Shown here: positions 32,557 to 44,817 of the stretch, piece by piece | Layout: each line of letters opens with the position of its first letter | Numbering within the stretch: the first letter of the stretch is position 1 | Origin: Melampsora larici-populina 98AG31 | Taxonomy: Eukaryota > Basidiomycota > Pucciniomycetes > Pucciniales > Melampsoraceae | DNA length: 64,000 nt | Direction of reading: 5' to 3' | Assembly (NCBI RefSeq): GCF_000204055.1 | Contig: NW_006768825.1 | Location: 257,118 to 321,117, forward strand | The notes under the pieces: generated by a model | What the model saw: only the letters and a program-made list of their open reading frames with translations | The model's database searches: none | What the model was told of the DNA's origin: nothing | Made by a program: the position numbers and the translations under genes

Positions 32557-34563
32557 TGTTGGACAATAAGAGTGAATTTTGAAGTGAAAGAGATTTTTAA
32601 TATCCCCTTTTTTGGTCCAATCCAACCATCCCTTCCAGCTGTATGTCTCAAAGATATCTCAGATCCTGTCAGAGTTCAATCAACCATGACCAATCATTTT
32701 TTTATACCTAGAGCATCTGCTTATTTGGTCTTGGGTTTCTCTGTCACAATGATTGTAAGGTTCGATGAGAACCTTCACTGGATACTTCGGACGGGACGCT
32801 GTGAGGCACAGCGGTAGGGTTTTCTAGAACCCAAGAGATCTAATCTTTAATTACTAAAGCCTACGAGAAACCAGCTGGTTCCGAAGGATAGAGGGCGGAT
32901 GATTAGTCCCGATATCTCTCGACTACAATAAGATGATAAAAGATAGAAAGAAATAAAGAATGAAAGAAAACTGTTCTCATACCTGGTTCCGAAGGATAGA
33001 GGGCGGATGATTAGTCCCGATATCTCTAAGGAACCATTCGAGATGAGATGTGAAAAACAAATATATATGAATCTAATTTAGGTCTAAGTAGTTTTGTATT
33101 AAGTGTTTGTACTTGGTGTTTAAGTAATGACCAAGGGTCTTACAATGATGTGGACTGCATGCACAGAACAAAACATAATCACTGGGGCACATCACACACT
33201 ATCTGAAGACTCAAATTTAGATTATGAAGAACTCTGGTCCTCTTTGGAGCCTATCCTCACCCCAATTTTGCCAGATATTCATTCCTCTTCATCTCAATTT
33301 TTGGGACTAACTTCTAAAAAAACCCACCAAGAAGATTCAAATTTTGCAGCACAAGAGGAGATATCTGATGTATCATGGTTCCAAATGTCATGTGACACTG
33401 ATATTTCCCAAAAGACCTCACAAGGCATACATCAAGATATACCACAATTGAATGCAGATAAGACCCAACCTGCTGTTAACATTGCTGAGATCCATACGGA
33501 ACTTGAAAGAAATAAACAAGAGTCGAGCAATGGTGCTATAGAACATATATCAAAACTGTCAGACAGTCCAATCATCTCTATTCCAGATTTCTATTCACAC
33601 ATACCAGATAAGACACTTTCACACACCACAAATCATCTTGCAAAATATTTCCTGTACATCATTCATGATTATCTGGATGTTCAACTGGGATCCATTGAAG
33701 TTGATGAAGCCAAAAAGATTTGGAATATCAAAACCATTATCCCTTTTGTGTATTTTGCAATCTCTCATGCTTCTCATCATGAGATATCAAGTAGGTCAAT
33801 GAGATACGCTGCTTGCCTTTTTGTAACTTACCATAAGAAGTTCTTGTCACCTTATAATGAGATAGATTACAAGAGTCTTTACAGCTTTTTTATTTGGACC
33901 ACAGACATCTTCCATCAGATCACAAGTCCCCGACTCATCTTCAATTCCTCTATGGGAAAAGAACATGAACAGGCTCAAGAGCTTGGGCGGATCAGAGATG
34001 CACATCCAGTGGCTCGCCTCTTGTTGGAACTACGGGGTCCCGATCAGATCAAATCAAGCTTGACTTGCTTGACGCACAAACATAGTAAATATTTCACTTG
34101 CAAGTTCATTGAAGCATGGGAGAAAGATATGAAGAAACAGTTCATATATCAACAAAGTCTCACACAGGTGGCTGGTCTTTGGGAAGATTGGAACAGTAAA
34201 GCAGAACAGATCATGGCTTATGGGGGGACTTTGAACCAGCTCATCTTACCAGAAAGTCAAGATAATAAAAAAGAAAGTTCAACTCAAATCTTTGATGGAG
34301 TATACAAGTGTGCATTCGGATTTTCATATTTCGTAAATTCATTTTTACCTCAAAACCCATCGATATGGGATGTAGGCAAAGAGGATTCCATTAGCAAGGT
34401 CTTGTATGCCTTTCTCAACCAACCAAGATCCAGTGCCAGGTCAAACATCTTTTGGTACACTTTCTTGACTCGCAGGGATATCAGAAATTCAAAAAACACG
34501 CGGCGGAAAACAAGGGCGAAAGCGATGCTGCAGACAGACAGACAGTCACCAAGAGGCAACTAA
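32557..34563 (+). pseudogene. Unrecognised gene disrupted by a solo LTR; long 3' frame intact
   Basis: A frame open from 32557 runs to 32753, is broken by the LTR 32754-33144, and resumes in the same frame at 33150 after counting one target duplication (...SVTM / MWTACTEQN...), continuing 470 residues to the stop at 34561. The current ORF start (ATG 33127) lies in the LTR and is an artefact of insertion. The protein is acidic and Ser-rich at first (DYEELWSSLEPILTP). It then has a predicted helical, aromatic-rich region (HLAKYFLYIIHDYLD, IPFVYFAISHASHHE, SLYSFFIWTTDIFHQ) and ends in a basic tail. I recognise no domain. It may belong to a lineage-specific family or derive from an old mobile element. 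Upstream exons were not found. Confidence 0.6.
32754..33144. mobile_element. Solo LTR, 391 bp, 5-bp target duplication
   Basis: It begins TGTAAGG and ends TCTTACA, so TG..CA termini sit inside short inverted TGTAAG/CTTACA repeats typical of LTRs. ATGAT is duplicated exactly at both sides (32749-32753, 33145-33149). No internal retroelement sequence remains, as after LTR-LTR recombination. Inside, a 45-bp segment (32875-32919) is repeated exactly at 32983-33027. Confidence 0.9.
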
Positions 34564-36081
34564 TAATGTAAATGACAAGAAGTATAACCGCCACACAATA
34601 AATCTCTATAAACTCATTCATGTTCAACTATGAGTAGCTTCGACATATAGAACACGTGTAAAACAATGGTAGTATGATTCGTTTCTTGCAGTAGCATCTG
34701 GAGCGTATGATGGTTTCTCAAGGACTCCGGTGGTGAAGTTATGTGAAAAAGGGTTCCAATCTCGTCAGAGGCAAAATTTCATTTTCACGCCTTTTCTGTG
34801 ATGAAAATGACTTCTAGATAGCAGAGATGGATACATAGGTTTGAAGGACGATTGTGATCCAACGATCTCGACAATTGTGCTTTGCCATTCGGTTGACTAC
34901 TATATGTCCTGTTTTCTTTCTCCCATGAGTCCCTTTTTCTCATCGCGAAGAAGAAGAATCAAGGAGTAGTCATCTCCATAGAAAAAAAGTATTTCTTGTC
35001 CAATGTTTTCATTCTAAGTCTTGTAGTCAATGCTGCCATCCATCTGTTTATCTTTATACTTTTTTTACTCTTCCTCTGGCCATCCTATCTGTCCTCAAGT
35101 TGCAATCCAGTTATATAGCCCAGATCTGCCGGTGTTGGTGTCTAGTCAACCCCTGCACTGAAGGTAAATATTTGCTTGATAACCTTACAGATTTTTTCAT
35201 TGCTGTTTCTGTGAGTCTTTCTTTACGGTCTTGTTATATGCTTGCAAAATTTTTCAAAAGCAGGAAGGGGTCAGACTTGAAATCTATCAACAGAGTAGAA
35301 GTGTCAGTAAAAAAAGGTCTACCCTGTAGACTTTTTGAGTCTCCTGAGGCTTTCCTGGAACATTCTACATCACTTTCAATATACCAAACCCCCGAATCTT
35401 GTCACATCCTTATCGAAAGCCTCAAGGGGGCTGGACCTTCGACCACAATTTGCTCGACTTTTGTCTCAAGGTGGATCAACGTGGCATTTCTGGCAGGCAT
35501 ACAAACTCTGAATGAGATTCAGACATGGTCCTCGTGTGCGCTGAACAAAGACTATTGTGTGTCTCAACACTTAATCATGGAACAATCAGAGCATGTGTAG
35601 TAACCAATGCTCACCTTGAGGCTGCGACGAATTCGATGTGTGGTTGGACCTCATGTGTACATTGCTTGCAAACTTTGGGTGCTGTAGTGCGAGGACCGGG
35701 CACATTGAACGTGTTCTCGATGCCAGTATATCTTTGGAAGAGCTCATTCCAACAAGAGAATCAAATTATACAACAGCTGATAGCTTGGATTGTGACAAGG
35801 TGGCATTTACAAAGACTTGCAGCACTGAAATGAATAACAGCGCGACAAAGACACCCAAAGCTAAATGACATTGATTTATTATACGAAAACCAATCACAGC
35901 TTCTACCTTCCTGTGACTTATGAATCATAGTCCTTCGCGAAAGTTGAATTACAGGATCAGTGACCACAAGTGAGACGCGAAAGTCATGAATGAATGAAAA
36001 TGATGATACAAGCCATTTACAACTGGCGAATAATAGCAAAAACTGATGGTATCAAAGTGGCAAAAGTCGATCAAACAAAAA
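34564..36081. other. Intergenic with weak open frames
   Basis: Frames at 35100-35600 (166 codons, no ATG at its start; contains FKSRKGSDLKSINRVEVSVKK) and 35638-35868 are the longest. They could be exons of an unrecognised gene (spliced around 35600), but no domain or good splice pair confirms it. The last 200 bases are the 3' side of the next minus-strand gene. Confidence 0.35.
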
Positions 36082-37620
36082 TTAAGTGGGGTTTTCCTTG
36101 CCAAGGTCCCATTCACGGATCTTGCCACGTTTGGCGTAGCCATCAATGTCCATCAAACCGAGCTCTTTCCGTGCCGTTCGTTGAGCATGAGTCGTCTTAT
36201 AGATATTCTGATCACTACTCTCACTGGAAGAACTGTGACTGGACGATCGCTTGACCCGCTTACGCCTAGACCGACGTGACTTGTAATCCTCTTCCTCTTC
36301 GCATGCGTCAGTATACGCTCTTGATCTTCTCGATTTCTTCGGATGTTCATCACTGTCACTGCCACCTTCTTGTTTCTCTCGTTCGCGACGTCTACGCGTT
36401 CGTTCTTCTCGTCGTTTTCTTCGTCGTTCTTTTCGCTCACGACGTTCCTCGGACTCCCGTTCCTTTTCTCTTCTCTTTTGTTCCTTTTGATCTTTGAATT
36501 GTTTCAGTATTTGATCCCAATCGTCATAGACTCCTTCTGCGATCAGACCAGTCTTGTTATCGGTCAGTTCTTCGAGTGAGATATCAAGACGAGGGTCATA
36601 TGCTGGCGAGAAATATTTGTCCATTTTCGAGCTCGGTTGGGCAACTGTTGAGCTGGAAGCTTCGAGTCCGTTAGTTTCTTGCGGATCTTCTTTCTGGCCC
36701 AAAACGGAGGTTGGCCTGTTTGTTTGACTACAGCCAGGGAAAGGAGCCGTGTTAGTGAAGAATGGTCAGAAAGTTTGAGATCATTAGCTTGATTGGTGAC
36801 ACACCTGGTGGGAAGCGTCGGGTCACGGGCTTTGAGAAGTTCCCGGCGAAGAGCCTTTTCACGGTCATCGCGATGCCCACCGCGCTTAGTAGCTCGAAGT
36901 CTCCTCATTTCCTCCTGTTCATCAACATCAACATCCTCCTCCGATCTTATAGCGCGTTCCTTACCTTTGGAGCTCCTTCCTCCCTGAAGTATCAATCGCT
37001 CCAAGTCTACACCGCGAACTTTGCCGCTTGAACGATCACCCTTGGTAGTTGATACAGTGGTCTGACTCCGGTGTGGTGCATCGTTCCTTGATGAAGATCT
37101 CGGAGAAGAGGGTCGTTTATCCCATTGTTGGATCCGGCCGGAGTCTCGTAGACGTTGATGCTCTTGCTCAGAGTTCTCAATAGAATTATGATCTGAATTC
37201 TTGTGAAGTAAACTCCTATTGTGATCATTGACGTCTCTAATTACAGATTTCAAGAACCTTTTGTTTGTCTGTCGAGGGCCAGTCTTTGACCTACGAATCA
37301 AAAGTTATGCCCACGAATAGAAGATCCATTATAAGAGTTCCGATAACACGGGAAGTGTGGAGGAAAAGACCTTGATCATATTCAAACACTTACTCTGACT
37401 CATCCCGCTTCAGGAAAGATGAAAATCCGATTGAAGACGTCGCATTCCATCGGGATTCTTTTTCTTTAGCTTCCTTTAACAATATCTTCGCTATCTCATC
37501 ATCCAGTGAGTCATCCGGAACATTTGAAGGTAAAGATGCACCCCATGATGATCGTAGTAGAAGCCTAGATTCAGTAGATGTTTTGATAGGTGATTTTGAT
37601 GAATTAGATTGAATGACCAT
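36082..37620 (-). CDS. Charged SR-like protein of unknown function, 452 residues
   Basis: Exons (minus): 37620-37394, 37290-36805, 36727-36082; junctions join in frame. Start is the ATG at 37620. An N-terminal block with SSWGASLPSNVPDDSLDDEI (about 31-50), an acidic helix rich in KEAKEKE, and GPRQTNKRFLKSVIRDVNDH look conserved. The middle is Arg/Ser rich. A second conserved-looking block is KMDKYFSPAYDPRLDISLEE with GLIAEGVYDDWDQIL. A long Arg/Glu helix (KRREKERESEERRERKERR) and Arg/Ser dipeptides follow, and the end is MDIDGYAKRGKIREWDLGK. Composition suggests a nuclear RNA-processing protein (inference), probably with homologues in other fungi. I do not recognise a named family. Confidence 0.75.
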
Positions 37621-38295
37621 CGGGATGGAAGTGGAAGTCTTGTTTTGAATCTGGTGAAGTGTTGTCCAAGCAACTACCAACTGGCTGCACTGCTTGGAAA
37701 GAGATTTAGCCCCGGGGCCAGTTCAGCGCGGTTCTTTGGCCCCGCCAAAGGCATTCTGTACTTTGAAAAACAACAGTTTTGGGATCAGAAACATCTTGGA
37801 TATGATCGACGTCGCAATTGAAAAGGAACAAAAAGCTTTCAACAAAAGAAATGAGATATGTGAACATGTGTCGATGAGGGGTGCAAGATTACGCCATTGA
37901 ACCCAAAGTCAACCACATATCTTAGATAACAACTTCATGAGAAGGACAGCATATTGCGCTGAATTCTCAATACAAGATTCACCTTATTTTCATCTTTAGC
38001 TTCCCACCTCAAGACTTCGTATGCCAAGTCTGTTCTTGGAGGTAACATGATAGTTCCATGAAGATTGTATAATGGAAACGGATTCTGTCTCCTCCGGTGT
38101 TATTATATTCTAATTTTACTTCATTCTGGCCACAACATTAGTTGTAAGTACATAATTCATACATAATATAATAACAAAAGAAGATCAAATTACAAAAGAA
38201 TGGAGAAATATGAAACCAATTCGATCATGCAATATCATCAAAACTAAAAAATGCGTAAAAGAAATGTTTATCTTCACTATCAAATCTAGATCATC
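37621..38295. other. Intergenic between the SR-like gene and the ABC transporter
   Basis: Contains the promoter of the SR-like gene and the 3' flank of the ABCD transporter. AT-rich near 38100-38280; no gene. Confidence 0.5.
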
Positions 38296-41054
38296 TTACT
38301 TACGAAAAGCAAGTTCAATAGCAATTTGATCTAATCGAACTTTCCAATCACCTACTCCATCTAATTTTCTTCTAATCTCTTCCATCTCTTTATCCATCGT
38401 CACTCTCTTTTCTTCTTCTGATCCAATCGTTTCAATCGTCCAATCTCCATCTGGACTTAATCTTACCATTCTTTCATGATATTTCACCAAGGATGGTTTA
38501 TGACTAATCGTAATAAGTGTGATCTCAAGTGATTTAGCATGCTCATACATTAATCCTTCTACGTCGGTTGAAACAGCTGATGTGCATTCATCCATAACCC
38601 CAAACCGTGGTGAATGATAAAATAATCTTGCAATCCCCATCTACGAAAGTAAACAAACCCAGCAAATGAATCTTAGCACAGAAGGACCTAAAGTCGGGCA
38701 GGAGAATGACGCACTCTTTGTTTTTCACCTCCACTCAGAATATCCTTCCATTCTTTCACCGTATCAAAACCTCCTTCACGTGCAGGAATATAAGCCAAAT
38801 GTGCGCACTCGAGGATCTTGATCAATTCTTCATCCGTACCTCCCATCGCTTGAAATTCAGGGAAGCTGTGGGGATAAATGATCCTACAATTGTTTTCAAT
38901 ATGACGGTATCAGTCATTTAAAACTCAAAAAAAAACAAATACCTCAGAAACACTGAACTGATCTCTCAAAGACCCGAGGCTTAGGTAAGGTCGTTGCGGT
39001 AGGTACATGATGTCACCTGCTCTTGGTTTCTTTACTATACCTTCGAAACAAGGCCACAAACCAGCCAAGACTCTGGCAATCGACGTTTTACCGACTTGAT
39101 GTTTGTGAATGTTCAAATCCATGAGCTCAGGCTGATGATGTGAGCATGATGAGGAGATCACTAACCTCCATTTGGGCCTGTGATTAGACAATGATCGCCC
39201 CTCTTGATCTTCAAATTCAAGTCACGCACTAAGACTTCACCACCACGGTCTGGAACCAAGCTCGGTACCACAATTGGCACATGTTCAAAGGAGACCACAT
39301 CCTCTTCTCCTTCCACCATTCTACCATTGATACAGCTTAATTCATAAGGTTGAGCCTTGTCTCCTTCTCGTTTCACTTCGTATCTGCCTTGATGTAAATC
39401 ATGTAGGGTAGACAGAAGAGTATAAACCCTAGAGGTATACCCAGCTAATTCGGCAAGATCTTTTCCTGAGGTCATCATTCTTCCACCTGCATCTGCAAGC
39501 GAGAGCATCAACCTTCTATTGGCGATGTAAGCTGGTGGATATGTGCGCGTGTCACATTGAGATCAGTTAATGAATAAATTTCAACAAACTACAAAACAGT
39601 AATCTTGGATAGAGACTCACACTCCGTTCGTTTCGCAACCGAGGGGTACTCATTAGCTGAACCAGCTGTCCCCGCAATGGCTTTGATCTGTTTGGGAAAG
39701 AAGACGGGAATGCTAACGAGCATATAACCGACCGCACTCCAAGCATACTTGATGACTAAATCTTCTACCATCGCATAAGCTATCCTGATTTTGAAGATCG
39801 AGTTGACATGTCTTATCAAACGAAGGTAAGTTCGATTGAGAATATCTTTTTCTAATGCTGCTCCATTGTAGAAAGAGATCTCTTCAGCGTTGGTGATGAG
39901 ACGTGTATGAGTTAATCTAAAATCGCCTTCAAGTTTGGTCTCTACTGCACTCAATTTGCCAAAGGCTGGAGTGATCTGTCGTAAGATCCAACCCGTTAAG
40001 ATATAGTTGATCACTAAACCAGCCGAACCCAATTTTCCAATACTTTTTCCAAGTTGATAATTAAATAAGATCAAATCCAAAGCTGGTTTGGAAATGTTGG
40101 AATAAAGTGAAGAGAGTGATTCACAAAATTTCGCAATATCTGAAGTGATGAACTGATCGGCAGCTTCGATCCTTGTGTCCAAATTGATGAGTTTATAAAA
40201 CGTTTGAGATGGCGAAAGGTACAGATCGTGAACATAACGTGTTAAACGGGTTCGAAAGGAGAGCGCAAGTTTGGATTGAAGGAATCGAATCTGTTTGAAA
40301 CCACAATGTGAGATGTTAGTTCACGCCGGAAGAGAAGTGAGCAAGTCAGGCCAACCATGGAGTTTGTATAAGTACTTGGTATCGCAAGCAGATACCAATA
40401 AACCAATCCTTTGGCAAACCCTTTGAGGTCAGCAGTGACGAGGTCACGGACTATGATACCATCCAATTTAGCGACCAGAAGAGAAAGATAAGTTCTCATC
40501 AATAAGAAAAAAGTGTGTATGATGAGCATAAAGATTTCTTTCGATGTGGTTCTTGGAAAGATAATCATAAAGATACACTTCAACTCTATAAAACATCCAG
40601 TGGGTAACAAAAATTAGTATCTGTCCTTAGGACGATCAATGATAAAAGCTGATATTGTGGATAATCAAAAATACGTACGTCTGAAGAATTCACGATTCAC
40701 TCCCACAGATTTTTTCCCTTGATGAGCACCAATAGAAGTTTTGGGAGCCACAAAAATTTTGGCATGTTGATTAATCAACTCAGGTTTAGTAGGCCTAAGA
40801 TTAACCTTTCTAAGTTTTCCACGATGAGGAATTAAAAGTTCTCTAACCCCGTCAGGTCTAAGCTTAAACATTTCTCTTTGAGCTAACTCATATTGAGGTG
40901 TGGAAAGGAATCCGGGAGTTTGAGGTTGATTTGTAAGTGATTTTCGATCGCGATTTCGTTTTAATTGAGATTGTCGATATCGAACAAGAGCGAGGAGTGG
41001 AAGGATTACGGTAGCGTAAGTTAAGATTCTCCTTTTATGAGCGATCGATGACAT
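38296..41054 (-). CDS. Peroxisomal ABC half-transporter, subfamily D (Pxa1/Pxa2, ALDP-like)
   Basis: Imports very-long-chain acyl-CoA (or fatty acid) into peroxisomes for beta-oxidation as a dimer. Exons (minus): 41054-40679, 40585-40356, 40290-39621, 39531-39166, 39094-38959, 38883-38715, 38640-38296, giving 763 residues, a usual ABCD length. The N-terminus has a hydrophobic segment and VNREFFRQLK (loop before TM1), then [14 protein letters not shown] and [20 protein letters not shown], the classic ABCD TMD signature. The EAA-like loop is [10 protein letters not shown]. The ABC domain has Walker A GPNGVGKTS (544-552), a Q-loop [18 protein letters not shown], the signature LSGGEKQR (642-649), Walker B-like [12 protein letters not shown] (D666, E667) and an H-loop ITISHKPS. 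Whether it is the Pxa1 or Pxa2 partner cannot be told from the sequence alone. Confidence 0.93.
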
Positions 41055-41707
41055 CTTTGTTCGTTTGCATAAATCTCATAAGTCTTGATTCCCTTCGAAG
41101 TGGTTGTTGTTTTGAAACGGAAAGTGACGGCTCAGCCTCGGCCCTCGATCCATCGATGATGTCAGCGATCGTTGCATTGTCGGGACTCGGGACAGGAAAC
41201 CCAACCCGCGGATCAACCGACGTTTCATTTACTTTTTTACCCCGGGGCTCCAGGTTTACAATCTGGAAGGCAATTCTAGAACTGAAGCCTGAAGGGATGC
41301 TGAAAGAATCATGAACTCGCCGGATGAAAGATGATATTTTGATCCACAACTGTTTGCAGCCAAAAATATCTGCAACCTAATGTACTACATTCTTAAGCTC
41401 AAACAGTCTGGTACAGGTTCAAATTCATATGGTTGACCTTGTAATGCACAGAGGACCGCAAAGTTCAAAGTCAATCAAGAGTTTTTTAGCCCAGAGGGTA
41501 GCAACATTTTTAATGTCTTTTGACCACACACAAGAGGTTGGATTCTGTCCAGAGGTGGGATATAATTGCCTTTTCAAAATATTTTCCAAGCAAGACATGC
41601 TTTTTAGTGTGCAAGTCTCTTGAACATTGGCTCCAGGTGACCATGAACTTCTACATGACTTGACTTATGTGAAGTCTGACTTGAGCCCCTTCTGATTGCT
41701 GATTTCA
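41055..41707. other. Promoter region of the ABCD gene; intergenic
   Basis: A minus-strand frame (41349-41035) overlaps the ABCD start but lacks an ATG and looks like chance coding in the 5' UTR/promoter. No other gene. Confidence 0.45.
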
Positions 41708-43833
41708 TCAGATTTCAGGTTTGATGTCCACATCTACTTCAGGCTTGATGTCCACATCATCACCCACATCATCCTCTAAGATAGTTGATGGAACCAACAT
41801 CTTATCTTGTCCACCGTTTCTGATGACAAATTAATAATAGCAGGTCAAAATCAACATATTGTTCAGCAGATCCACACCAAAGAAAGGGAGTCAAAGACAC
41901 TAACCGAGCAATCTCAATGTTGTTAGCCACCCATTCATCTACCCAAAGTGATCCAGGCTTACATGTTTCAATACATCCCAGCACAGGACATTTCCATCTA
42001 CCCCTAGCACCTTGATTATCTTTCAGGAACGTGTTCAAATCAAAACACTACAAAATCGTGACAAATTGACATTTGTTCAATTCAAAATCTCTGACCAAAA
42101 ATTTACAAAAAAACTGACCTCTAGATGATCACATCCATTTCCTCTTACCGGGACTTTGATCAGTTTTTGACTTATGGGATCCAGAAGAGTGAGGACTTCC
42201 TGACCTTTCTGCTGAAAGTTGTCAATTAAACCGTGAGTGCTTACAGGAGAACACTTATTTTTCAAAACGATCTCTGTCATTTGCTTGATGGAGCACATCA
42301 CCACTCTGTCTAATGACATCTCAGTATGCGGGTCGTGGGTTGAGGAATTGAATTTTATCGTGCACTCTAGGCTGTTTCCTGATGTCAAGATTTGCTCAAT
42401 ATACACACAGTGGTGTATTCAAAGGTAAAAGAAGGGATAAAAAACTTACGACCGGGTTTGATGCTCGCTCTAGGAAGGATGATCCAGTACAGCGACTGAT
42501 TCGTATCTTGAGAGAATAATTCAGGAGGGTCACAATCAACATCCGTGATCCAGAGTTGAAATCCAAGATCACTAATGTACAATGCATCTGCAACAATCTT
42601 GATGAATAATACAAGCTCTACCGAGATTTGCTTTGCTTCATCTTCCTCATCAACATTCAATGAAGTCCTGTCAACAGTCAGAACAGATAAGTGAAAACAA
42701 CAACAGCAACAATAGGCTCAGACATAAAGACACATAATTGAACAACTAACTGGGTGAAACATAGGTGAGTTGGATCGAGTAAAAAGGTCAAAATATGGGG
42801 AAGTTGACTCCCATTAATCTTGAACCAAGGTATGATGTTATCTTGTGCGGTCCATAGCGAATCTTCAGTGACAAGATCATCTTCACTGTCGATATCCATA
42901 TCCGTGCTTTCTCGATTGTCATCTTCTAGCTCATCATCATCATCATCATCATCATCCGAGATATCGTAAACCTCGGGAATAGTTTCACGATTGATATCAT
43001 TTGACTCCACTTCCTCGACCTTGACTGGATCATCGAGCACCAAAGAGGGTTCTGACTGGGCTGACTCAACGACTGAAGGTGAGTGAAGGGCTTTCGAACT
43101 TGATCGGCTCAACGTTGAGGACAAGGGGCGTGGGATCAAAGGTGATGAACGCGTTGACAAAGGTGCTAGCTGTGTCTGTGATGGTGAGTGTGATATCTGA
43201 GGTGGTGGACGTGTTATCTGCGGTGGTGGACGTGATATCGCAGGTGATGGACGTGATTTAACAGCTGGACGTGATGTAACAGGTGATGGACGTGGCAGCG
43301 AAGTTGATGATGGCCTTGAAGGTAGTCGGCGAGATGCTGGTTTTGTGACTATCTTGACAGACTTGTTCGAAATGCTCTCAACCTTATTGCGAGCTTCCTT
43401 GCAGTACCTTTGTATATCTTGACCACGCTGCCGGAGTCGCCGAGATTCTTTAAGAGTCAAACCAGCTTGAGGAACCATAAAATTCTCCTCCACAATATGA
43501 AGTACATTCGATAAGGCTTGAATCTGCCTAACATCGGATTCATGAGTTCCACAAGCCTCAACGATTTTGGTCACACGCTGAAGAACGGGCCGGCATCAGT
43601 TGTATTCAATCTTTCAAAATCTCTCTGCATCAATCTTTCAAGCTTACGGCACAGAAATGAGCGATCATGTCCATCGTTTCAGGCGCATAGGCATCGCGAC
43701 GACTGAGAGTGGTCACCACTCGGAGCGAGTATTCTTCGAATTCATCGCCATCCAATTCTTCATAGCATTCGTCTAAAAATGTTCGAAGCTCTCCAAGTCG
43801 CGCCCCGGATTCTGGTCGCTCGACTCGCATCAT
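41708..43833 (-). CDS. SIZ/PIAS-type SUMO E3 ligase (SP-RING)
   Basis: Transfers SUMO from Ubc9 to nuclear targets. Exons (minus): 43833-43648, 43577-42751, 42667-42450, 42378-42119, 42047-41905, 41819-41708; all joins in frame, 519 residues. No SAP domain is visible at the N-terminus. A Pro/Ser/Arg-rich tract follows, then an acidic patch YDISDDDDDDDD that resembles a SUMO-interacting motif. The PINIT-like region includes NIIPWFKINGSQLPHILTFLL and the following two exons. The SP-RING reads LLDPISQKLIKVPVRG, C431-x-H433-x2-C436, then CFDLNTFL and WKCPVLGC (C455, C460), giving the zinc ligands. Two KxE SUMO sites end the protein (K508, K516). A strong GTAAGT donor at 42449 defines the third junction. 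Confidence 0.92.
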
Positions 43834-44267
43834 GTTTTGTGTTGAAGAAAACTTTCGATGTGATTGGCTAACCAGAACTTTCGTCAGCTTCAGTCAACAA
43901 AAGGCATGAACACGACAAGTTACAGTGTTCAATCAAAGGGAACACATGAAGTGTAGAATTACAAGACGATCATCAACAACGTTTTACCTACATACATCGA
44001 GTTGGCCATGATGCTATCAGATGCTATCATCATCTTACATATCTTTATCTTTGTTGCAATATGTTTCATCACCGCTCAAAATGAGTCTCCATAGCTGGAG
44101 ATGAAGTTTCCTCCTCGCGATCACAGCTCTATCATATCATCTCAGGCTCCGACAAACGCGTCTGATGAATTATCAAAGAGACTGATCAGAGTGACCAAGC
44201 CGGTTGTGGCATTGACTGTGAGCTCCCGATTGGTACCTGCCTATAATGGATTCGACCATTCAGTACT
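43834..44267. other. Upstream region of the SUMO ligase gene
   Basis: Probably holds the SUMO-ligase promoter. A 79-codon plus frame (44101-44340) runs into the MITE and is not supported as a gene. Confidence 0.45.
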
Positions 44268-44817
44268 CAGCATGAGCCCCGTTTCCCGCGGGCTCGGGGA
44301 TCTCCGGCTTCCGTACCGTCGGTACGGTGCCTCGGGCTAGGTATCTCAGCCCCCCGGCACCGTACCGACTCCGACGGAGCGGGGACCGGGCAAGAGTATG
44401 AGGATCCCCGGTTTTTATCGGGGAACCGAGCTATAGCAGAGAGCTGTAGAATCGAGGGCAGATAGGGAGAAATGAAAGGTGAGGAAGGCCTCGTAACAAC
44501 TCATACATCAGTATAAGGAATCAAATACAATGAAATACCTGTACGAAACAGTAGAATATCAGCCGGAACTTGCTCGTGAAGCAGATTTATGAATTTTTTT
44601 GATCTAGCAAGCTCTACCGACTAACACTCGACGGGGAACCGACGGGGAACCGATATTTCGGTAGGCCCCCGATTTTCGGTGGCGGGGGGCGGTCTGAAGA
44701 CGTACATGAAGATCCCCGACGGGGAGGGGTCGGCTCGGAAGCCGGGATGCATTTCCAAAAAGTGCTCGGGGTGGATTTTCGCCGGTCCCCGCTCCCGAGC
44801 GAGCGGGGCTCATGCTG
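44268..44817. mobile_element. GC-rich MITE, 550 bp, about 10-bp flanking repeat
   Basis: Ends CAGCATGAGCCCCG and CGGGGCTCATGCTG are perfect inverted repeats and continue as GC-rich inverted sequence. Flanks ATTCAGTACT (44258-44267) and ATTCAGTACA (44818-44827) are a 10-bp direct repeat with one mismatch. The interior has further CCCCG-, GTACCG- and GGGGAACCGA-rich words. Base composition differs sharply from the AT-rich surroundings. No transposase. The CAG start recalls hAT, but the repeat length fits Mutator; class open. Confidence 0.8.

Noticed and set aside
35100..35868. Two-exon gene (166 and 76 codons)
   Set aside because: No ATG at the start, no convincing donor/acceptor pair and no domain; kept only as a note in the intergenic entry.
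41035..41349. Minus-strand 104-codon gene upstream of the ABC transporter
   Set aside because: It overlaps the ABCD start codon in another frame, lacks ATG and resembles nothing known; likely promoter/UTR.
44101..44340. 79-codon plus-strand frame
   Set aside because: It ends inside the GC-rich MITE and has no splice or domain support.
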